From Pseudovibrio sp. Tun.PSC04-5.I4 (GTDB taxonomy: Bacteria > Pseudomonadota > Alphaproteobacteria > Rhizobiales > Stappiaceae), in contig NZ_FNLB01000006.1 of the NCBI RefSeq assembly GCF_900104145.1, positions 951,001 to 1,015,000 of the forward strand: DNA of 64,000 nucleotides. The letters are read 5' to 3'. Positions 18,240 through 26,710 of the stretch are shown here, in pieces. The translations under genes and the position numbers were made by a program. How positions within the stretch are numbered: the stretch's first letter is position 1; the number at the start of each line of letters is the position of its first letter. The notes under the pieces were generated by a model that saw nothing but the letters and a program-made list of their open reading frames with translations, did not search any database and had not been told where the DNA came from.

Positions 18240-18665
18240 ATGCGTTTACACCTAAAGGCAGGTGAAAAAGTTTTCATCAATGGTGCGGTGCTTTCTTTTG
18301 AGCAAAAAACATCTGTGAATCTTTTGAATGACGCGAGTTTTCTTTTGGAAGCCTACGTTATGCAGCCAGAGGATACGACTACGCCTCTTCGTCAGCTGTA
18401 TTTTTATATTCAAACAGCGCTTATCGATCCCAAAACAGAACTCGATAGTTTGCAGCGGGCCCTATTGATGTTGGCGTCTATCCGCAAGGTTGTCGAGAAT
18501 GATGACATTCTGACTGGCCTTGAGGAGGTTGAAGGTAAGATCAAGAAGAGAAGGTATTTCGATGCCATCCGTGCGTTGAAAAAACTGTTCGAAATTGAAT
18601 TGGCGATCTGGTCAGACAACCAGAACATGGGTGAGGGCGAAGCTGCCAGCGCTTCTGCTGCTTAA
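18240..18665 (+). CDS. flbT: Flagellin mRNA regulator FlbT
   Basis: FlbT is a post-transcriptional regulator that binds the flagellin mRNA leader and represses or tunes flagellin translation. The 141-residue product has the family blocks MRLHLKAGEKVFINGAVL, FLLEAYVMQPEDTTTPLRQLYFYIQ and a helical C-terminal part (RRYFDAIRALKKLFEIE). Gene order flaF-flbT-flgD is standard for Rhizobiales. Its expected target in this window is the leader of the flagellin gene (about 4967-4999). Confidence 0.94.
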   Translation: MRLHLKAGEKVFINGAVLSFEQKTSVNLLNDASFLLEAYVMQPEDTTTPLRQLYFYIQTALIDPKTELDSLQRALLMLASIRKVVENDDILTGLEEVEGKIKKRRYFDAIRALKKLFEIELAIWSDNQNMGEGEAASASAA

Positions 18666-18694
18666 TCCATTGTTGAGAACTGAAGGAAATTGAC

Positions 18695-19174
18695 ATGAGT
18701 GTTGCACCTGTTGCGGGAGCTGATGCTTCCCAAAAAAGTGAGCCGAAGTTTAAGCCACAGGGCAGTGAGCAGTCCTATCTGGATTACAATGCGTTCCTCA
18801 TGCTTTTTATGGAATCTCTGAAGAGCCAGGATCCGACTGATCCCCTTAAAACAGCTGAGTATATGGGGCAGTTGGCGCAGTTCTCTGCTGTTGAGCAATC
18901 GACAAAGACCAACCAAAATCTGACTTCAATGTTGCAACAACAGTCTATCAATCAGGCGAATAACCTGATTGGCGCGACCATTAAGGTACCAAGTGCTGAT
19001 GGGTCAGAAACTGCTACTGGTATTATCAAGTCTATTCAAATTCTGACTGACGGGTCTATTGCCACATTGGAAGATGGCACAAAAGTTGCGTTGGTACCTG
19101 GAATTGAGATCTCCCGACCTCCAGCAACGACGGATCCGAAAACTCCTCCTGCAGATGAGTCTACGGATGCCTAA
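18695..19174 (+). CDS. flgD: Flagellar hook cap protein FlgD
   Basis: FlgD is the scaffold needed to assemble the hook. The 159-residue product has the family block YLDYNAFLMLFMESLKSQDPTDPLKTAEYMGQLAQFSAVEQS at about residues 28-70, then NNLIGATIKVPSADG. It is the short FlgD form common in alphaproteobacteria, without the FlgD Ig/Tudor tail of enterics. A GAAGGA site precedes the ATG. It is followed by fliQ 18 bases later. Confidence 0.94.
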   Translation: MSVAPVAGADASQKSEPKFKPQGSEQSYLDYNAFLMLFMESLKSQDPTDPLKTAEYMGQLAQFSAVEQSTKTNQNLTSMLQQQSINQANNLIGATIKVPSADGSETATGIIKSIQILTDGSIATLEDGTKVALVPGIEISRPPATTDPKTPPADESTDA

Positions 19175-19192
19175 GACTAAGGTTCTCGTGTA

Positions 19193-19459
19193 ATGAATGA
19201 GGCAGACGCCTTAGATATCGTCCGTATGGCCATATGGACTGTGATTGCAGCGACGGGACCTGCCGTCGCTGCTGCAATGTGCGTTGGGTTGATTATCGCC
19301 TTGTTTCAAGCGCTCACCCAAATTCAGGAAATGACGCTAACGTTCATTCCTAAGATCGTGGTGATCTTTATATTTCTCGCCATGACTGGCCCGTATATCG
19401 GATCACAGATATTCACGTTCTCTGAGATGGTGTATGGGCGCATTGAGAATGGCTTTTAG
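19193..19459 (+). CDS. fliQ: Flagellar export gate protein FliQ
   Basis: FliQ is a small export-gate subunit with two membrane helices. The 88-residue product contains IAATGPAVAAAMCVGLIIALFQALTQIQEMTLTFIPKIVVIF, the conserved FliQ core, and a second hydrophobic segment. It sits between flgD and flhA, the usual Rhizobiales arrangement. About 130 bases with a hairpin separate it from flhA. Confidence 0.95.
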   Translation: MNEADALDIVRMAIWTVIAATGPAVAAAMCVGLIIALFQALTQIQEMTLTFIPKIVVIFIFLAMTGPYIGSQIFTFSEMVYGRIENGF

Positions 19460-19477
19460 ATAAGCTCATTCACTAAG

Positions 19478-19506
19478 GAAGGGGATAGGTCTCAGTGCTC
19501 CCCTTC
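19478..19506 (+). other. Hairpin between fliQ and flhA
   Basis: An 8-bp perfect inverted repeat (GAAGGGGA at 19478-19485, TCCCCTTC at 19499-19506) with a 13-base loop. It has no T run and so is not a standard intrinsic terminator. It may limit transcription or protect an mRNA end between fliQ and flhA. Confidence 0.45.
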
Positions 19507-19589
19507 TAGGCCACCTTCACACAAGCTTACTTCTTCAATGTTTTAGCCAAAATGATGTAATGCGTGTACGGCCGAATTGAAGGATGAGA

Positions 19590-21671
19590 ATGTCTCAAAC
19601 AGCGACGGGCACAGCTGTTCCAAACAGCAAACGTGATATAGGCTTTGCAGTCGGGATTATCTTCATCCTGTCTGTCCTCTTTCTTCCTATGCCGACGTTT
19701 ATCATTGACTTCGGTCTGGCAGTATCTGTGGCGCTTTCTGTTTTGATCCTGATGGTGTCTCTGTGGATTCAGAGGCCATTGGAGTTTTCTTCCTTCCCAA
19801 CAATTCTCTTGATTGCCACCATGCTGCGACTGTCGCTCAATATCGCCACAACGCGTGTGATTCTGGCGAACGGTCATGAAGGCCCGTTGGCTGCCGGATA
19901 TGTAATCAATGGGTTTTCCCAGTTCGTCATGAGCGGGGATTTTGTTATCGGTCTCATTGTCTTTTCCATTCTGGTCACTGTGAACTTCCTCGTTATCACC
20001 AAGGGTGCAAGCCGTATCGCTGAGGTTGGCGCACGGTTTACACTTGACGGTATTCCAGGCAAGCAGATGGCGATTGATGCCGATTTGTCTGCCGGCATGA
20101 TTGACGACAAAGAAGCACAACACCGCAGAGCTGAATTGGAGGAGGAAAGCTCCTTCTTCGGTGCCATGGATGGTGCCTCCAAGTTCGTGCGTGGTGATGC
20201 CGTCGCTGGTTTGATCATTACGGTTGTAAACGTTTTGGGCGGCATCGTGATTGGTGTGACCCGCTACGATATGGATCTCGGTGAAGCTGCAGACGTCTTC
20301 ACAAAACTGTCGGTCGGCGATGGTCTGGTTTCTCAGATCCCAGCTCTGATCGTATCCCTTGCTGCTGGCCTGCTTGTGTCCAAAGGCGGAACGCGAGGCT
20401 CTACTGATAAGGCCGTTCTGGGTCAGCTTGGGGGGTACCCGCGTGCTTTGGCTGTCGCCGCAACGCTCTTGTTGATACTTTCACTTCTGCCTGGGTTGCC
20501 GTTCTTGCCGTTTGTGATGCTCGGTGGTGTCTTGGGGTATTCCGCATACACTATCCCTAGAAAAAATGCGGAGACAAAAGCAGCGCAGGTCAAATTTGAT
20601 CTTCAAAAGGTTGAGCAAGAAAAATCTGTCAAAAAAGAGTCAGTCAAAGACAGTCTCGAATTGCCAGAAATTGAACTGCGTCTTGGTAAGCAATTGACCG
20701 CACGTTTACTTGCAGCAAAACCGGAAATTGGCAACCGCATTAACAAAATGCGTAAGAAGTTTGCCGAGCAATATGGTTTCGTTGTTCCCGAAATTAAGGT
20801 GACTGACAACCTCAACCTGGAGCCTAAAAGCTACGAGTTCCGCATTCATGGAACAATTGTGGCCTCGCAGAACATCAATGTTGGTGAGTTGATGGTCATC
20901 GGCGGTAAACGTGGACTGCCAGCCTTGCCGGGGACAGAAACCCGTGAGCCAGCCTTTGGAATGCAGGCAATGTGGGTTCCAACTGCTTTTGAACATGAGG
21001 TTAAAAGGCAAGGCTATACAACGGTCGATAATCTGTCTGTTGTGCTGACGCATTTGTCTGAGGTGATCCGAAATAACCTTTCTCAGCTGCTGTCCTATAA
21101 GGATATGCGTAAGCTTTTAGATCGTCTTGATCCAGCTTACTCGCGCCTCATTGACGATATTTGCCCTCAACATATCTCCTTTTCCGGCTTGCAGGCCGTG
21201 CTAAAGCTCCTCCTTACTGAGCGCATGTCTATTCGAAATTTGTCGCTGATCATGGAAGCGATCGCAGAGATTGCACCACATGCCCGACGTCCTGAGCAAA
21301 TCGCAGACCATGTCCGTATTCGAATGGCGACGCAGATCTGTGGTGATATCGCCGGCGATGGCAGCCTCAAAGTGCTTCGTCTTGGCAATCGCTGGGATCT
21401 GGCTTTCCATCAGGCCTTGAGACGAGACGCCAACGGTGAGGTGCTCGAGTTTGATATGGAACCGAAGCAGGTTGAAGAATTTGCGCGGGACAGTGCAGAG
21501 GTTATTCGCGAGCATATCTCCGCAGGTCAACGCTTTGCTGTGGTCGTTGCTCCAGAGGCACGCCAATACGTGCGTATGATCACGGAGCGAATGTTCCCCG
21601 CATTGCCAATCCTGTCCCATATGGAAGTGGCGCGCGGTGTTGATATTGAGGCGCTGGGAACAGTTTCGTGA
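19590..21671 (+). CDS. flhA: Flagellar export protein FlhA
   Basis: FlhA is the large export-gate protein that docks chaperone-substrate complexes. The product (693 residues from 19590) has about eight membrane segments in the first 330 residues, including the conserved LLIATMLRLSLNIATTRVIL and the FHIPEP-type cytoplasmic block (EVGARFTLDGIPGKQMAIDADL). The large cytoplasmic domain follows (from about residue 360). ATG 19590 has AAGGA 5 bases upstream; ATG 19584 is too close to that site. The stop overlaps the GTG start of fliR. Confidence 0.96.
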   Translation: MSQTATGTAVPNSKRDIGFAVGIIFILSVLFLPMPTFIIDFGLAVSVALSVLILMVSLWIQRPLEFSSFPTILLIATMLRLSLNIATTRVILANGHEGPLAAGYVINGFSQFVMSGDFVIGLIVFSILVTVNFLVITKGASRIAEVGARFTLDGIPGKQMAIDADLSAGMIDDKEAQHRRAELEEESSFFGAMDGASKFVRGDAVAGLIITVVNVLGGIVIGVTRYDMDLGEAADVFTKLSVGDGLVSQIPALIVSLAAGLLVSKGGTRGSTDKAVLGQLGGYPRALAVAATLLLILSLLPGLPFLPFVMLGGVLGYSAYTIPRKNAETKAAQVKFDLQKVEQEKSVKKESVKDSLELPEIELRLGKQLTARLLAAKPEIGNRINKMRKKFAEQYGFVVPEIKVTDNLNLEPKSYEFRIHGTIVASQNINVGELMVIGGKRGLPALPGTETREPAFGMQAMWVPTAFEHEVKRQGYTTVDNLSVVLTHLSEVIRNNLSQLLSYKDMRKLLDRLDPAYSRLIDDICPQHISFSGLQAVLKLLLTERMSIRNLSLIMEAIAEIAPHARRPEQIADHVRIRMATQICGDIAGDGSLKVLRLGNRWDLAFHQALRRDANGEVLEFDMEPKQVEEFARDSAEVIREHISAGQRFAVVVAPEARQYVRMITERMFPALPILSHMEVARGVDIEALGTVS

Positions 21672-22423
21672 CCCTTGAAAACGCCCCAGATGCAATTCTT
21701 AGTGTTTTCGTAGTGTTTTGCCGCGTTGGGGCATGCCTAATGGCAATGCCTGGATTTTCGTCGCCGCGTGTGATGGTAAGGGTGAGATTGTTCATTGCAA
21801 TTGCGGCAACACTCGCCATCTCGCCGCTTATTCTGGTGGTTGTCGAGCCAATAATTGCAGCCGCTCCGTTAGATGAGCTTCTTCGGATCATATTTGTAGA
21901 GCTGTTGATTGGTGTTCTCATCGCTACATTTGGACGTGCGTTCTTCGGGATGCTCCAAATGATGGTCGGAGCAGCAGCAAATGCGTCAAGCTTCAGCATG
22001 CCGATGTCCGTCGTTGAAGAATATCAACAACTCCCGCCTATGGCTGGGTTGGTCACGCTAACCGCGACTACCCTGCTCTTCATCTCGGGCGCGCATGCAG
22101 ATGTGTTTGTTGCTTTGGCTCAAAGCTACCATGCGGTTCCTGTCGGAGGGGACTTCGTTCCTGGCGCGGCATTGGATCAGTTTTCTACTAAATTGATGCA
22201 AGGCATGGTTTTGGCGCTCAGAATCACCAGTCCGTTTTTGCTCTATGGTCTTATTGTGAACCTAACGCTGGGTTTGACCAACAGACTTATGCCCCAGATG
22301 GCTGTGTATTTTGTGGCCATTCCGGCGGTCATGATGGGCGGACTGTTCATCTTGTGGCAAGTCGTTTCAGAGTTGCTCCGGCTATTTTATGCCGGTCTGG
22401 GCGACTGGTTGGTGTTGCAGTAA
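21668..22423 (+). CDS. fliR: Flagellar export gate protein FliR
   Basis: FliR completes the FliPQR export gate. The 251-residue product is highly hydrophobic with about six membrane segments and has the family blocks FCRVGACLMAMPGFSSPRV, ELLIGVLIATFGRAFFGMLQMMVG and LTLGLTNRLMPQM with the C-terminal IPAVMMGGLFIL. The GTG start overlaps the flhA stop (GTGA). It is followed 3 bases later by an unassigned coiled-coil gene. Confidence 0.95.
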   Translation: MTLENAPDAILSVFVVFCRVGACLMAMPGFSSPRVMVRVRLFIAIAATLAISPLILVVVEPIIAAAPLDELLRIIFVELLIGVLIATFGRAFFGMLQMMVGAAANASSFSMPMSVVEEYQQLPPMAGLVTLTATTLLFISGAHADVFVALAQSYHAVPVGGDFVPGAALDQFSTKLMQGMVLALRITSPFLLYGLIVNLTLGLTNRLMPQMAVYFVAIPAVMMGGLFILWQVVSELLRLFYAGLGDWLVLQ

Positions 22424-22426
22424 GCC

Positions 22427-22831
22427 ATGGATAAAGTACGCGTCACCCGCCTCAAGCGGATTATGAAAGTTCAGGAACAAAAAGAGCAGATGATCAAATA
22501 TGACATTGCTGTTCTTGAGAGTGAGATCTTACAATTTGATGACGAAGGTAAGGAGCTCATAACGCACTGGGGGCAGCATGAGGGGCAGTTGCGTGAAATC
22601 ATGAACAAAGCCATTTCACGACGTCTGGATACAAACAACCGCAATAAATCTTTGAAGGAAAAGCAGAGGACTGCGTTGTTGGATCAGCTTCTCGACCAAA
22701 AGCGCCAGACATCCATGACGGAAAAACACCACCAAAAAGCAGTTCTCTCCTTTGACCGTTCAGAAGAGAAAAAACTCTTGCAGGAAGTTGCAGAGCTGCA
22801 TGCTGATCCAAAAAAGGTCAGGCCCAGATAA
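22427..22831 (+). CDS. Coiled-coil protein, possible FliJ analogue
   Basis: A 134-residue, highly charged protein predicted by eye to be almost entirely helical, with heptad-like spacing over residues 5-125 and no membrane segment. Size, charge and helical character resemble the export chaperone escort FliJ, and the gene is inserted directly after fliR. No sequence motif fixes the family, so the FliJ idea is inference. The next gene is the FlgJ-like rod-binding protein after about 60 bases. Confidence 0.55.
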   Translation: MDKVRVTRLKRIMKVQEQKEQMIKYDIAVLESEILQFDDEGKELITHWGQHEGQLREIMNKAISRRLDTNNRNKSLKEKQRTALLDQLLDQKRQTSMTEKHHQKAVLSFDRSEEKKLLQEVAELHADPKKVRPR

Positions 22832-22894
22832 GACACAGAAACTAGGGTCTGTTCAATTATGAATGTCCCTTCTTTTTGACTATTGGGAGTGCTC

Positions 22895-23392
22895 ATGTCC
22901 ATTCAGCCTGTCAGCGACCTTATTCTGGACGTTATAAATCAAGCGGACCCAGCAAAGAGCAGAGGAGCAACTCGTGCTCTTAGTGCGCCGACTATCGTTT
23001 CTAAAGATTTACCGGTCTCAAGCCCATCTTGGGGGGTGTCCAACAGCTTCTCCAGATTTATGGCAGAAGCTGATAGCGCTTCTTCTACAGCGCAAAGCGA
23101 AGGGCAAGAAGGTGTAAAAGGCCTGACGTCCATGGGGAACCGCTATTCCCAAAAAATGGAGACTGCTGATTTGGGTGAAAAGCTTGAAAGTGCAGTGTTA
23201 CAGACCTTCGTAAAGTCCATGCTGCCGAAAGAGCTGGAAACTGTCTATGGCGGTGGAACAGCAGGCTCTATGTGGAAAGGTCTTATGGCCGAGCAGCTTG
23301 CAAACCAACTTGCTAAATCTGGTTCTATAGGTTTGGCCGAGATGCTGATGCCTGACACCATTCGTCCAACGCTCCCAAAAGAAGAGGCATAG
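22895..23392 (+). CDS. FlgJ-like rod-binding protein
   Basis: A 165-residue protein with a C-terminal FlgJ rod-binding domain: LESAVLQTFVKSMLPKELETVYGGGTAGSMWKGLMAEQLANQLAKSGSIGLAEML (about residues 92-152). FlgJ N-domain proteins cap the growing rod. The muramidase domain of enteric FlgJ is absent, as is usual in alphaproteobacteria. ATG 22895 was chosen because GGGAG lies 6 bases upstream; a TTG at 22883 has no such site. The next gene starts directly after the stop. Confidence 0.85.
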   Translation: MSIQPVSDLILDVINQADPAKSRGATRALSAPTIVSKDLPVSSPSWGVSNSFSRFMAEADSASSTAQSEGQEGVKGLTSMGNRYSQKMETADLGEKLESAVLQTFVKSMLPKELETVYGGGTAGSMWKGLMAEQLANQLAKSGSIGLAEMLMPDTIRPTLPKEEA

Positions 23393-23842
23393 ATGTCCGA
23401 GTTATCTGCGGCTGAGCATACACAGCTTATCCCACACGAAACCAAGCCGGTCGCTTCTAAGACGGATCATACCGACGCGGATGCATATGTTCTCCCGGAG
23501 GATTTTCTGGCGCTGTCAAAAAGCATTGCGCGAGTGGAAGTCCTGTTGGATGCCGAAAATGAAGCTCTCGTCGGGAACGGGAGTGTTGATCTGGAAGAAA
23601 GCGCCTATTTGAAGGGCAAAGCGATGCTTGAACTTGACCTAGCAGGCAAGATTGTTGGCCCTGCAAATCTGCCGAGTGAACTTGTTGTTCGGCTTCAGAC
23701 CCTTCACGACAAGCTCGCATCCAACATGAAGCTGCTGTCCACACAATTAAATGCCGTCAAGGACGTCTCTGGCCTGTTGTCCCGCGTGATGAAAGAGCAA
23801 GATTCAGATGGTACGTACGAAGCTGTTGTTGGGAGCTGGTAG
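23393..23842 (+). CDS. FlgN-like flagellar chaperone candidate
   Basis: A 149-residue soluble, mostly helical protein. The helical region from residue 38 (LALSKSIARVEVLLDAENEAL) and the later LHDKLASNMKLLSTQLNAVKDVSGLLSRVM resemble FlgN, the export chaperone of FlgK and FlgL. It starts immediately after the FlgJ-like gene stop. The placement near other assembly factors supports this role, but the sequence signal is weak and the call is tentative. Confidence 0.6.
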   Translation: MSELSAAEHTQLIPHETKPVASKTDHTDADAYVLPEDFLALSKSIARVEVLLDAENEALVGNGSVDLEESAYLKGKAMLELDLAGKIVGPANLPSELVVRLQTLHDKLASNMKLLSTQLNAVKDVSGLLSRVMKEQDSDGTYEAVVGSW

Positions 23843-23848
23843 CCGCTT

Positions 23849-24337
23849 ATGTTGAAAGTTCTTGTAACTGGTATCTGGATTTGCCTTGTCACGCTCGGTG
23901 CTGGATATTTTACCGCGCTTTACAAAGCGGACTTTGATCCATTGATGCAGAAGAATACGCATCTGGAGGGGTTGGATTATCAAAGTACACCATCCATCAA
24001 CGTACCGGTTTTAGAAGATGGTAGAATCTACGGTTACATTATCGCTCAGTTTGTATTCACCGTAGATAGTGACATTTTGGAAAAACTGGCCGTTCCGCCC
24101 AATGCCTTTATTGTCGATGAAGCATTCCGCCTGATTTATAACAAGGCTGATAAAGAATTCGCTCAGCTCCAGAAAACTGACTTGAAGGAGCTGACAGATG
24201 AGGTGCGTGAACGGGTTAATAGCCGGTTTAAGGCCGAGATTGTACAGGATGTTCTGGTGCAGGAATTTACGTTCCATGTGCCTGCAAACCTGAAGGGAAA
24301 CTTCAATGAGGACGCTGGAGAAACAGACGCCTCATGA
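23849..24337 (+). CDS. Membrane-anchored protein of the flagellar cluster
   Basis: I do not assign a family with confidence. The 162-residue product has one N-terminal membrane helix (about residues 4-24) and a periplasmic domain with the segment EDGRIYGYIIAQFVFTVDSDILEKLAVPP and a helical C-terminal half. The overall layout (short N-terminus, one helix, alpha/beta periplasmic part) recalls FliL, which is also present at 3557, so this may be a distant FliL-like stator-associated protein. It is 6 bases downstream of the FlgN-like gene. Confidence 0.6.
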   Translation: MLKVLVTGIWICLVTLGAGYFTALYKADFDPLMQKNTHLEGLDYQSTPSINVPVLEDGRIYGYIIAQFVFTVDSDILEKLAVPPNAFIVDEAFRLIYNKADKEFAQLQKTDLKELTDEVRERVNSRFKAEIVQDVLVQEFTFHVPANLKGNFNEDAGETDAS

Positions 24338-24359
24338 TGAGCAAGTGATGATTGATTAA

Positions 24360-24698
24360 ATGGTTTGCCAATACAAAATATTACATCGAGCTGTAGGCGC
24401 AATTGATGCGCAGGACGAAGGGCGGGAACTCAGAGCAAACGCTATCGTGGTAATGCGCCCCGCAGCAGCTCCCCCATCCTATGAGATTCTTTATGCGCCT
24501 TTGACCTTGAAGCAGATGTCTATCGGCATGTACGTGGGCACGACCCCTCATGGAGAGGTTAGGTTACGTCTTTCAGGAATTTACGGAGCAAAGCGTCCGG
24601 TTATTAAGTCGGACCAGCCTTATCTGCTTTTGTTGGCTGCAAGCGGTCGAAATGCCCGCATTGATGAACTCAAGGCACAACCAAAGCCAGGTCAATAA
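24360..24698 (+). CDS. Hypothetical protein at the end of the flagellar block
   Basis: A 112-residue product without signal peptide or membrane segment. I do not recognise it. It contains YEILYAPLTLKQMSIGMYVGTTPHGEVRLRLSGIYG, which reads as beta-rich, and a basic tail. It follows the membrane-anchored gene by 22 bases and is closed by a strong terminator, so it is the last gene of the flagellar transcript. The start codon is the only ATG near the 5' end. Function unknown; it may act in motility only by association. Confidence 0.55.
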   Translation: MVCQYKILHRAVGAIDAQDEGRELRANAIVVMRPAAAPPSYEILYAPLTLKQMSIGMYVGTTPHGEVRLRLSGIYGAKRPVIKSDQPYLLLLAASGRNARIDELKAQPKPGQ

Positions 24699-24702
24699 AA
24701 AA

Positions 24703-24727
24703 GCGGAGCACATGCTCCGCCTTTTTT
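24703..24727. terminator. Terminator closing the flagellar block
   Basis: GCGGAGCA (24703-24710) pairs with TGCTCCGC (24713-24720), followed by C and six T on + and preceded by an A run, so it can act in both directions. The flagellar genes end on one side and a GntR gene ends on the other. Confidence 0.9.
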
Positions 24728-24748
24728 ATTTTAAGTATTAAGGCGCTC

Positions 24749-25429
24749 TTATGCGCCTTTTTCTGCTTTCTCGGCTTGCATCACTGCAAAGCTGGTCAGG
24801 TGATCCATCATCTCAACAGTTGCTGCGTTAGCCTTCTCTGCGTCATTATTTGCAACAGCTTCAGCAAGTTTGTGATGGCGAATAGCTGAATCTTCAAGTT
24901 GTTCAGCGCCGCGGAAAGCGCTCCATGCACGGCGGCTCATCGTCTGTAGAGGCGCTACAGCGCGTGCTGTGAACGGGTTGCGTGATACAGCGCATAAAAC
25001 TTCATCAAACACTTTGTCGGCACGTAAGTAGCCTTTGACATCACCAGCGCGAGCTTGTGCAAGGATCTCTTCGGCACATTGGTGCAAAGCTTCGCGTTCT
25101 TCTTCAGTGGCGCGCGCAACAGCAGAGGCAACAAGAAGTTGCTCCAGCGGCTTCCGCGTTTCCAGAACAAGCACGTATTCGGAGTTTTCGACCTCAGAAA
25201 CAAAAAGGCCCTTACGTGGGCGAATAACAATCAAGCCTTCCGTTGAAAGGCGCTTGATAGCTTCGCGCACAGGGGTGCGGCCAATGCCGGTCCGTTCGCA
25301 AAGATCGCCTTCAGTCAGGGCCATGCCAGGGGCAAGGTCAAGGTTGACAATCAACTCTTCAATAAGGCGATATGCTTTGTCAGCGAGGCTCTCCTTTTTA
25401 TGGGTAGCCAGAATCTGCTCAATAGCCAT
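24749..25429 (-). CDS. GntR-family regulator, FCD (FadR-type) subfamily
   Basis: A 226-residue DNA-binding regulator. Residues about 15-80 form the winged helix (LADKAYRLIEELIVNLDLAPGMALTEGDLCERTGIGRTPVREAIKRLSTEGLIVIRPRKGLFV). The FCD ligand-binding domain follows (about 88-215) with LVLETRKPLEQLLVASA and RRAWSAFR and a late HHKLAEAVANND motif, which carries likely metal-binding His. Such proteins usually sense organic or amino acids and repress nearby genes. Its target is unknown; the dipeptide operon about 2 kb away is a possible one. Genes face away from the flagellar block. Confidence 0.9.
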   Translation of the reverse strand: MAIEQILATHKKESLADKAYRLIEELIVNLDLAPGMALTEGDLCERTGIGRTPVREAIKRLSTEGLIVIRPRKGLFVSEVENSEYVLVLETRKPLEQLLVASAVARATEEEREALHQCAEEILAQARAGDVKGYLRADKVFDEVLCAVSRNPFTARAVAPLQTMSRRAWSAFRGAEQLEDSAIRHHKLAEAVANNDAEKANAATVEMMDHLTSFAVMQAEKAEKGA

Positions 25430-25690
25430 TGGTTTCTTTCTTATCCAGGCATTTTGTTCCCAGGTGCTCTACGTGTAAGTACAGCAGTGGCAGGCCTTAT
25501 AGGCTTCGGAACAGAAAAATGTATTCTTCACTCTGTGACGTTGAGTGATTTACGAAGAACTGACCTGCGTTCAAACAACAGCAGACCGTTCATCTCTTAA
25601 TATCAGGTTTCCCCGTACCTGAGTATACCTATCTTTGCTGATGTTCAGCAGGAAAATAGTTTCCTCATGGTTTAAAGAAGCCTCACATAC

Positions 25691-25903
25691 TCAGTAATGA
25701 GGTGGCTTTTGATTGCCGGGAGCTTGGTCGACCAAATCCTGAAAATCCATCAGGTGGCTCTTCATCTGCCCCATAGCAGCAACAAGGCGATCAATGATCA
25801 TTGCCTGATTGGAAACAACATCGTTGAGAGTTTCGATCGTCTGGTTCTGGTGTGTTACATGCACTTCCAGATCATCGACCCGCTCTTCAAGGGTTTTACT
25901 CAT
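25691..25903 (-). CDS. slyX: SlyX family protein
   Basis: A 70-residue coiled-coil protein: LEERVDDLEVHVTHQNQTIETLNDVV, then a second helix with MIIDRLVAAMGQM, and the diagnostic C-terminal KPPHY. SlyX is a conserved small cytoplasmic protein of unknown role. A CAGGAT site lies about 7 bases upstream of the ATG. It is monocistronic here, between the GntR and MerR genes. Confidence 0.88.
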   Translation of the reverse strand: MSKTLEERVDDLEVHVTHQNQTIETLNDVVSNQAMIIDRLVAAMGQMKSHLMDFQDLVDQAPGNQKPPHY

Positions 25904-26078
25904 AATTTATCCTGTAAAGGCTCTGTGGGTGCAGGGGTGTTTTAATATCTCTGTCTTGTCAAGGGCGCTTGCTGACGCGACGCAATAATCCTTCAGAAAC
26001 ATGCAATAATATGAAGTTCTGTGGTGTTTCCAGGCGTTTTATCCCGCATTTATTTTCCGGCGTTCTTTGTTTTCCGCA

Positions 26079-26140
26079 TTATTACCTATCTGGCTAATTG
26101 CGTTTTTCTCAATTTTCTGTTGCTTATCCTATAGGTAAAG
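26079..26140. promoter_or_regulatory. Inverted ACCTA/TAGGT boxes upstream of merR
   Basis: The 363-base gap between slyX and merR (25904-26266) has no convincing gene. In it, TTATTACCTAT (26079-26089) and the inverted ATAGGTAAAG (26131-26140) face each other about 52 bases apart. The first box matches 9 of 11 bases of the box upstream of dppA at 26843. A shared regulator, perhaps the MerR protein itself, is inferred. The match was made by eye. Confidence 0.35.
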
Positions 26141-26266
26141 TTTCTACACGATGCGTGAAGCCGTGAACACTAGGAGAATTTATTGACGAGAAACGTCCTG
26201 GGTGGCAGCGATTCACGCCTCCGTAAGGTAACGTCAATAACCAGTGCACGGCCCTAGGGGGGAATA

Positions 26267-26710
26267 ATGAGTGACATTCTAAAAGGAACACCAAACCCTC
26301 TTGAAGAAGCGGAAAGAGAATCCGGGCGCGCTGATCAGGAATTGTTTGGGATTGGAGATCTTGCGGAAGAATTCGATATCTCAACCAGATCTATCCGGTT
26401 CTATGAGAGCAAAGACCTGCTTTCACCTCAACGTGTCAACGGCGTGCGTATCTATAATCGCAAAGACCGTGCTCGTTTAGCTCTTATTTTACGCGGCAAG
26501 GCTATTGGGTCTTCGCTATCAGAAATAAAGCATTTTCTCGACCTCTATGGTCAGCACGGCGAGGGGCACCAGCAGCAGTTGGAATATCTCGGTTCTCGTA
26601 CTGGCGAAGTCTTGAAGGAGTTAAATGCGAGGCGAGAAGCTTTGGAAGTCACTATCTCTGAGATTCAATCCATACACAATGAATGTATGGCGAAGTTGGA
26701 GGAGCAATAG
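26267..26710 (+). CDS. MerR-family transcriptional regulator
   Basis: A 147-residue protein. The winged-helix domain runs from about residue 25 to 95: FGIGDLAEEFDISTRSIRFYESKDLLSPQRVNG followed by RIYNRKDRARLALILRGKAIGSSLSEIKHFLDLY, the standard MerR fold including the YE(S/A)xGLL-type motif. A dimerisation helix follows (about 105-140). There is no Cys-containing metal-binding loop, so it is probably not a metal sensor and is closer to the LiuR/branched-chain type. A strong GGGGGG-rich ribosome site lies before the ATG. It is transcribed towards dppA. Confidence 0.9.
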   Translation: MSDILKGTPNPLEEAERESGRADQELFGIGDLAEEFDISTRSIRFYESKDLLSPQRVNGVRIYNRKDRARLALILRGKAIGSSLSEIKHFLDLYGQHGEGHQQQLEYLGSRTGEVLKELNARREALEVTISEIQSIHNECMAKLEEQ

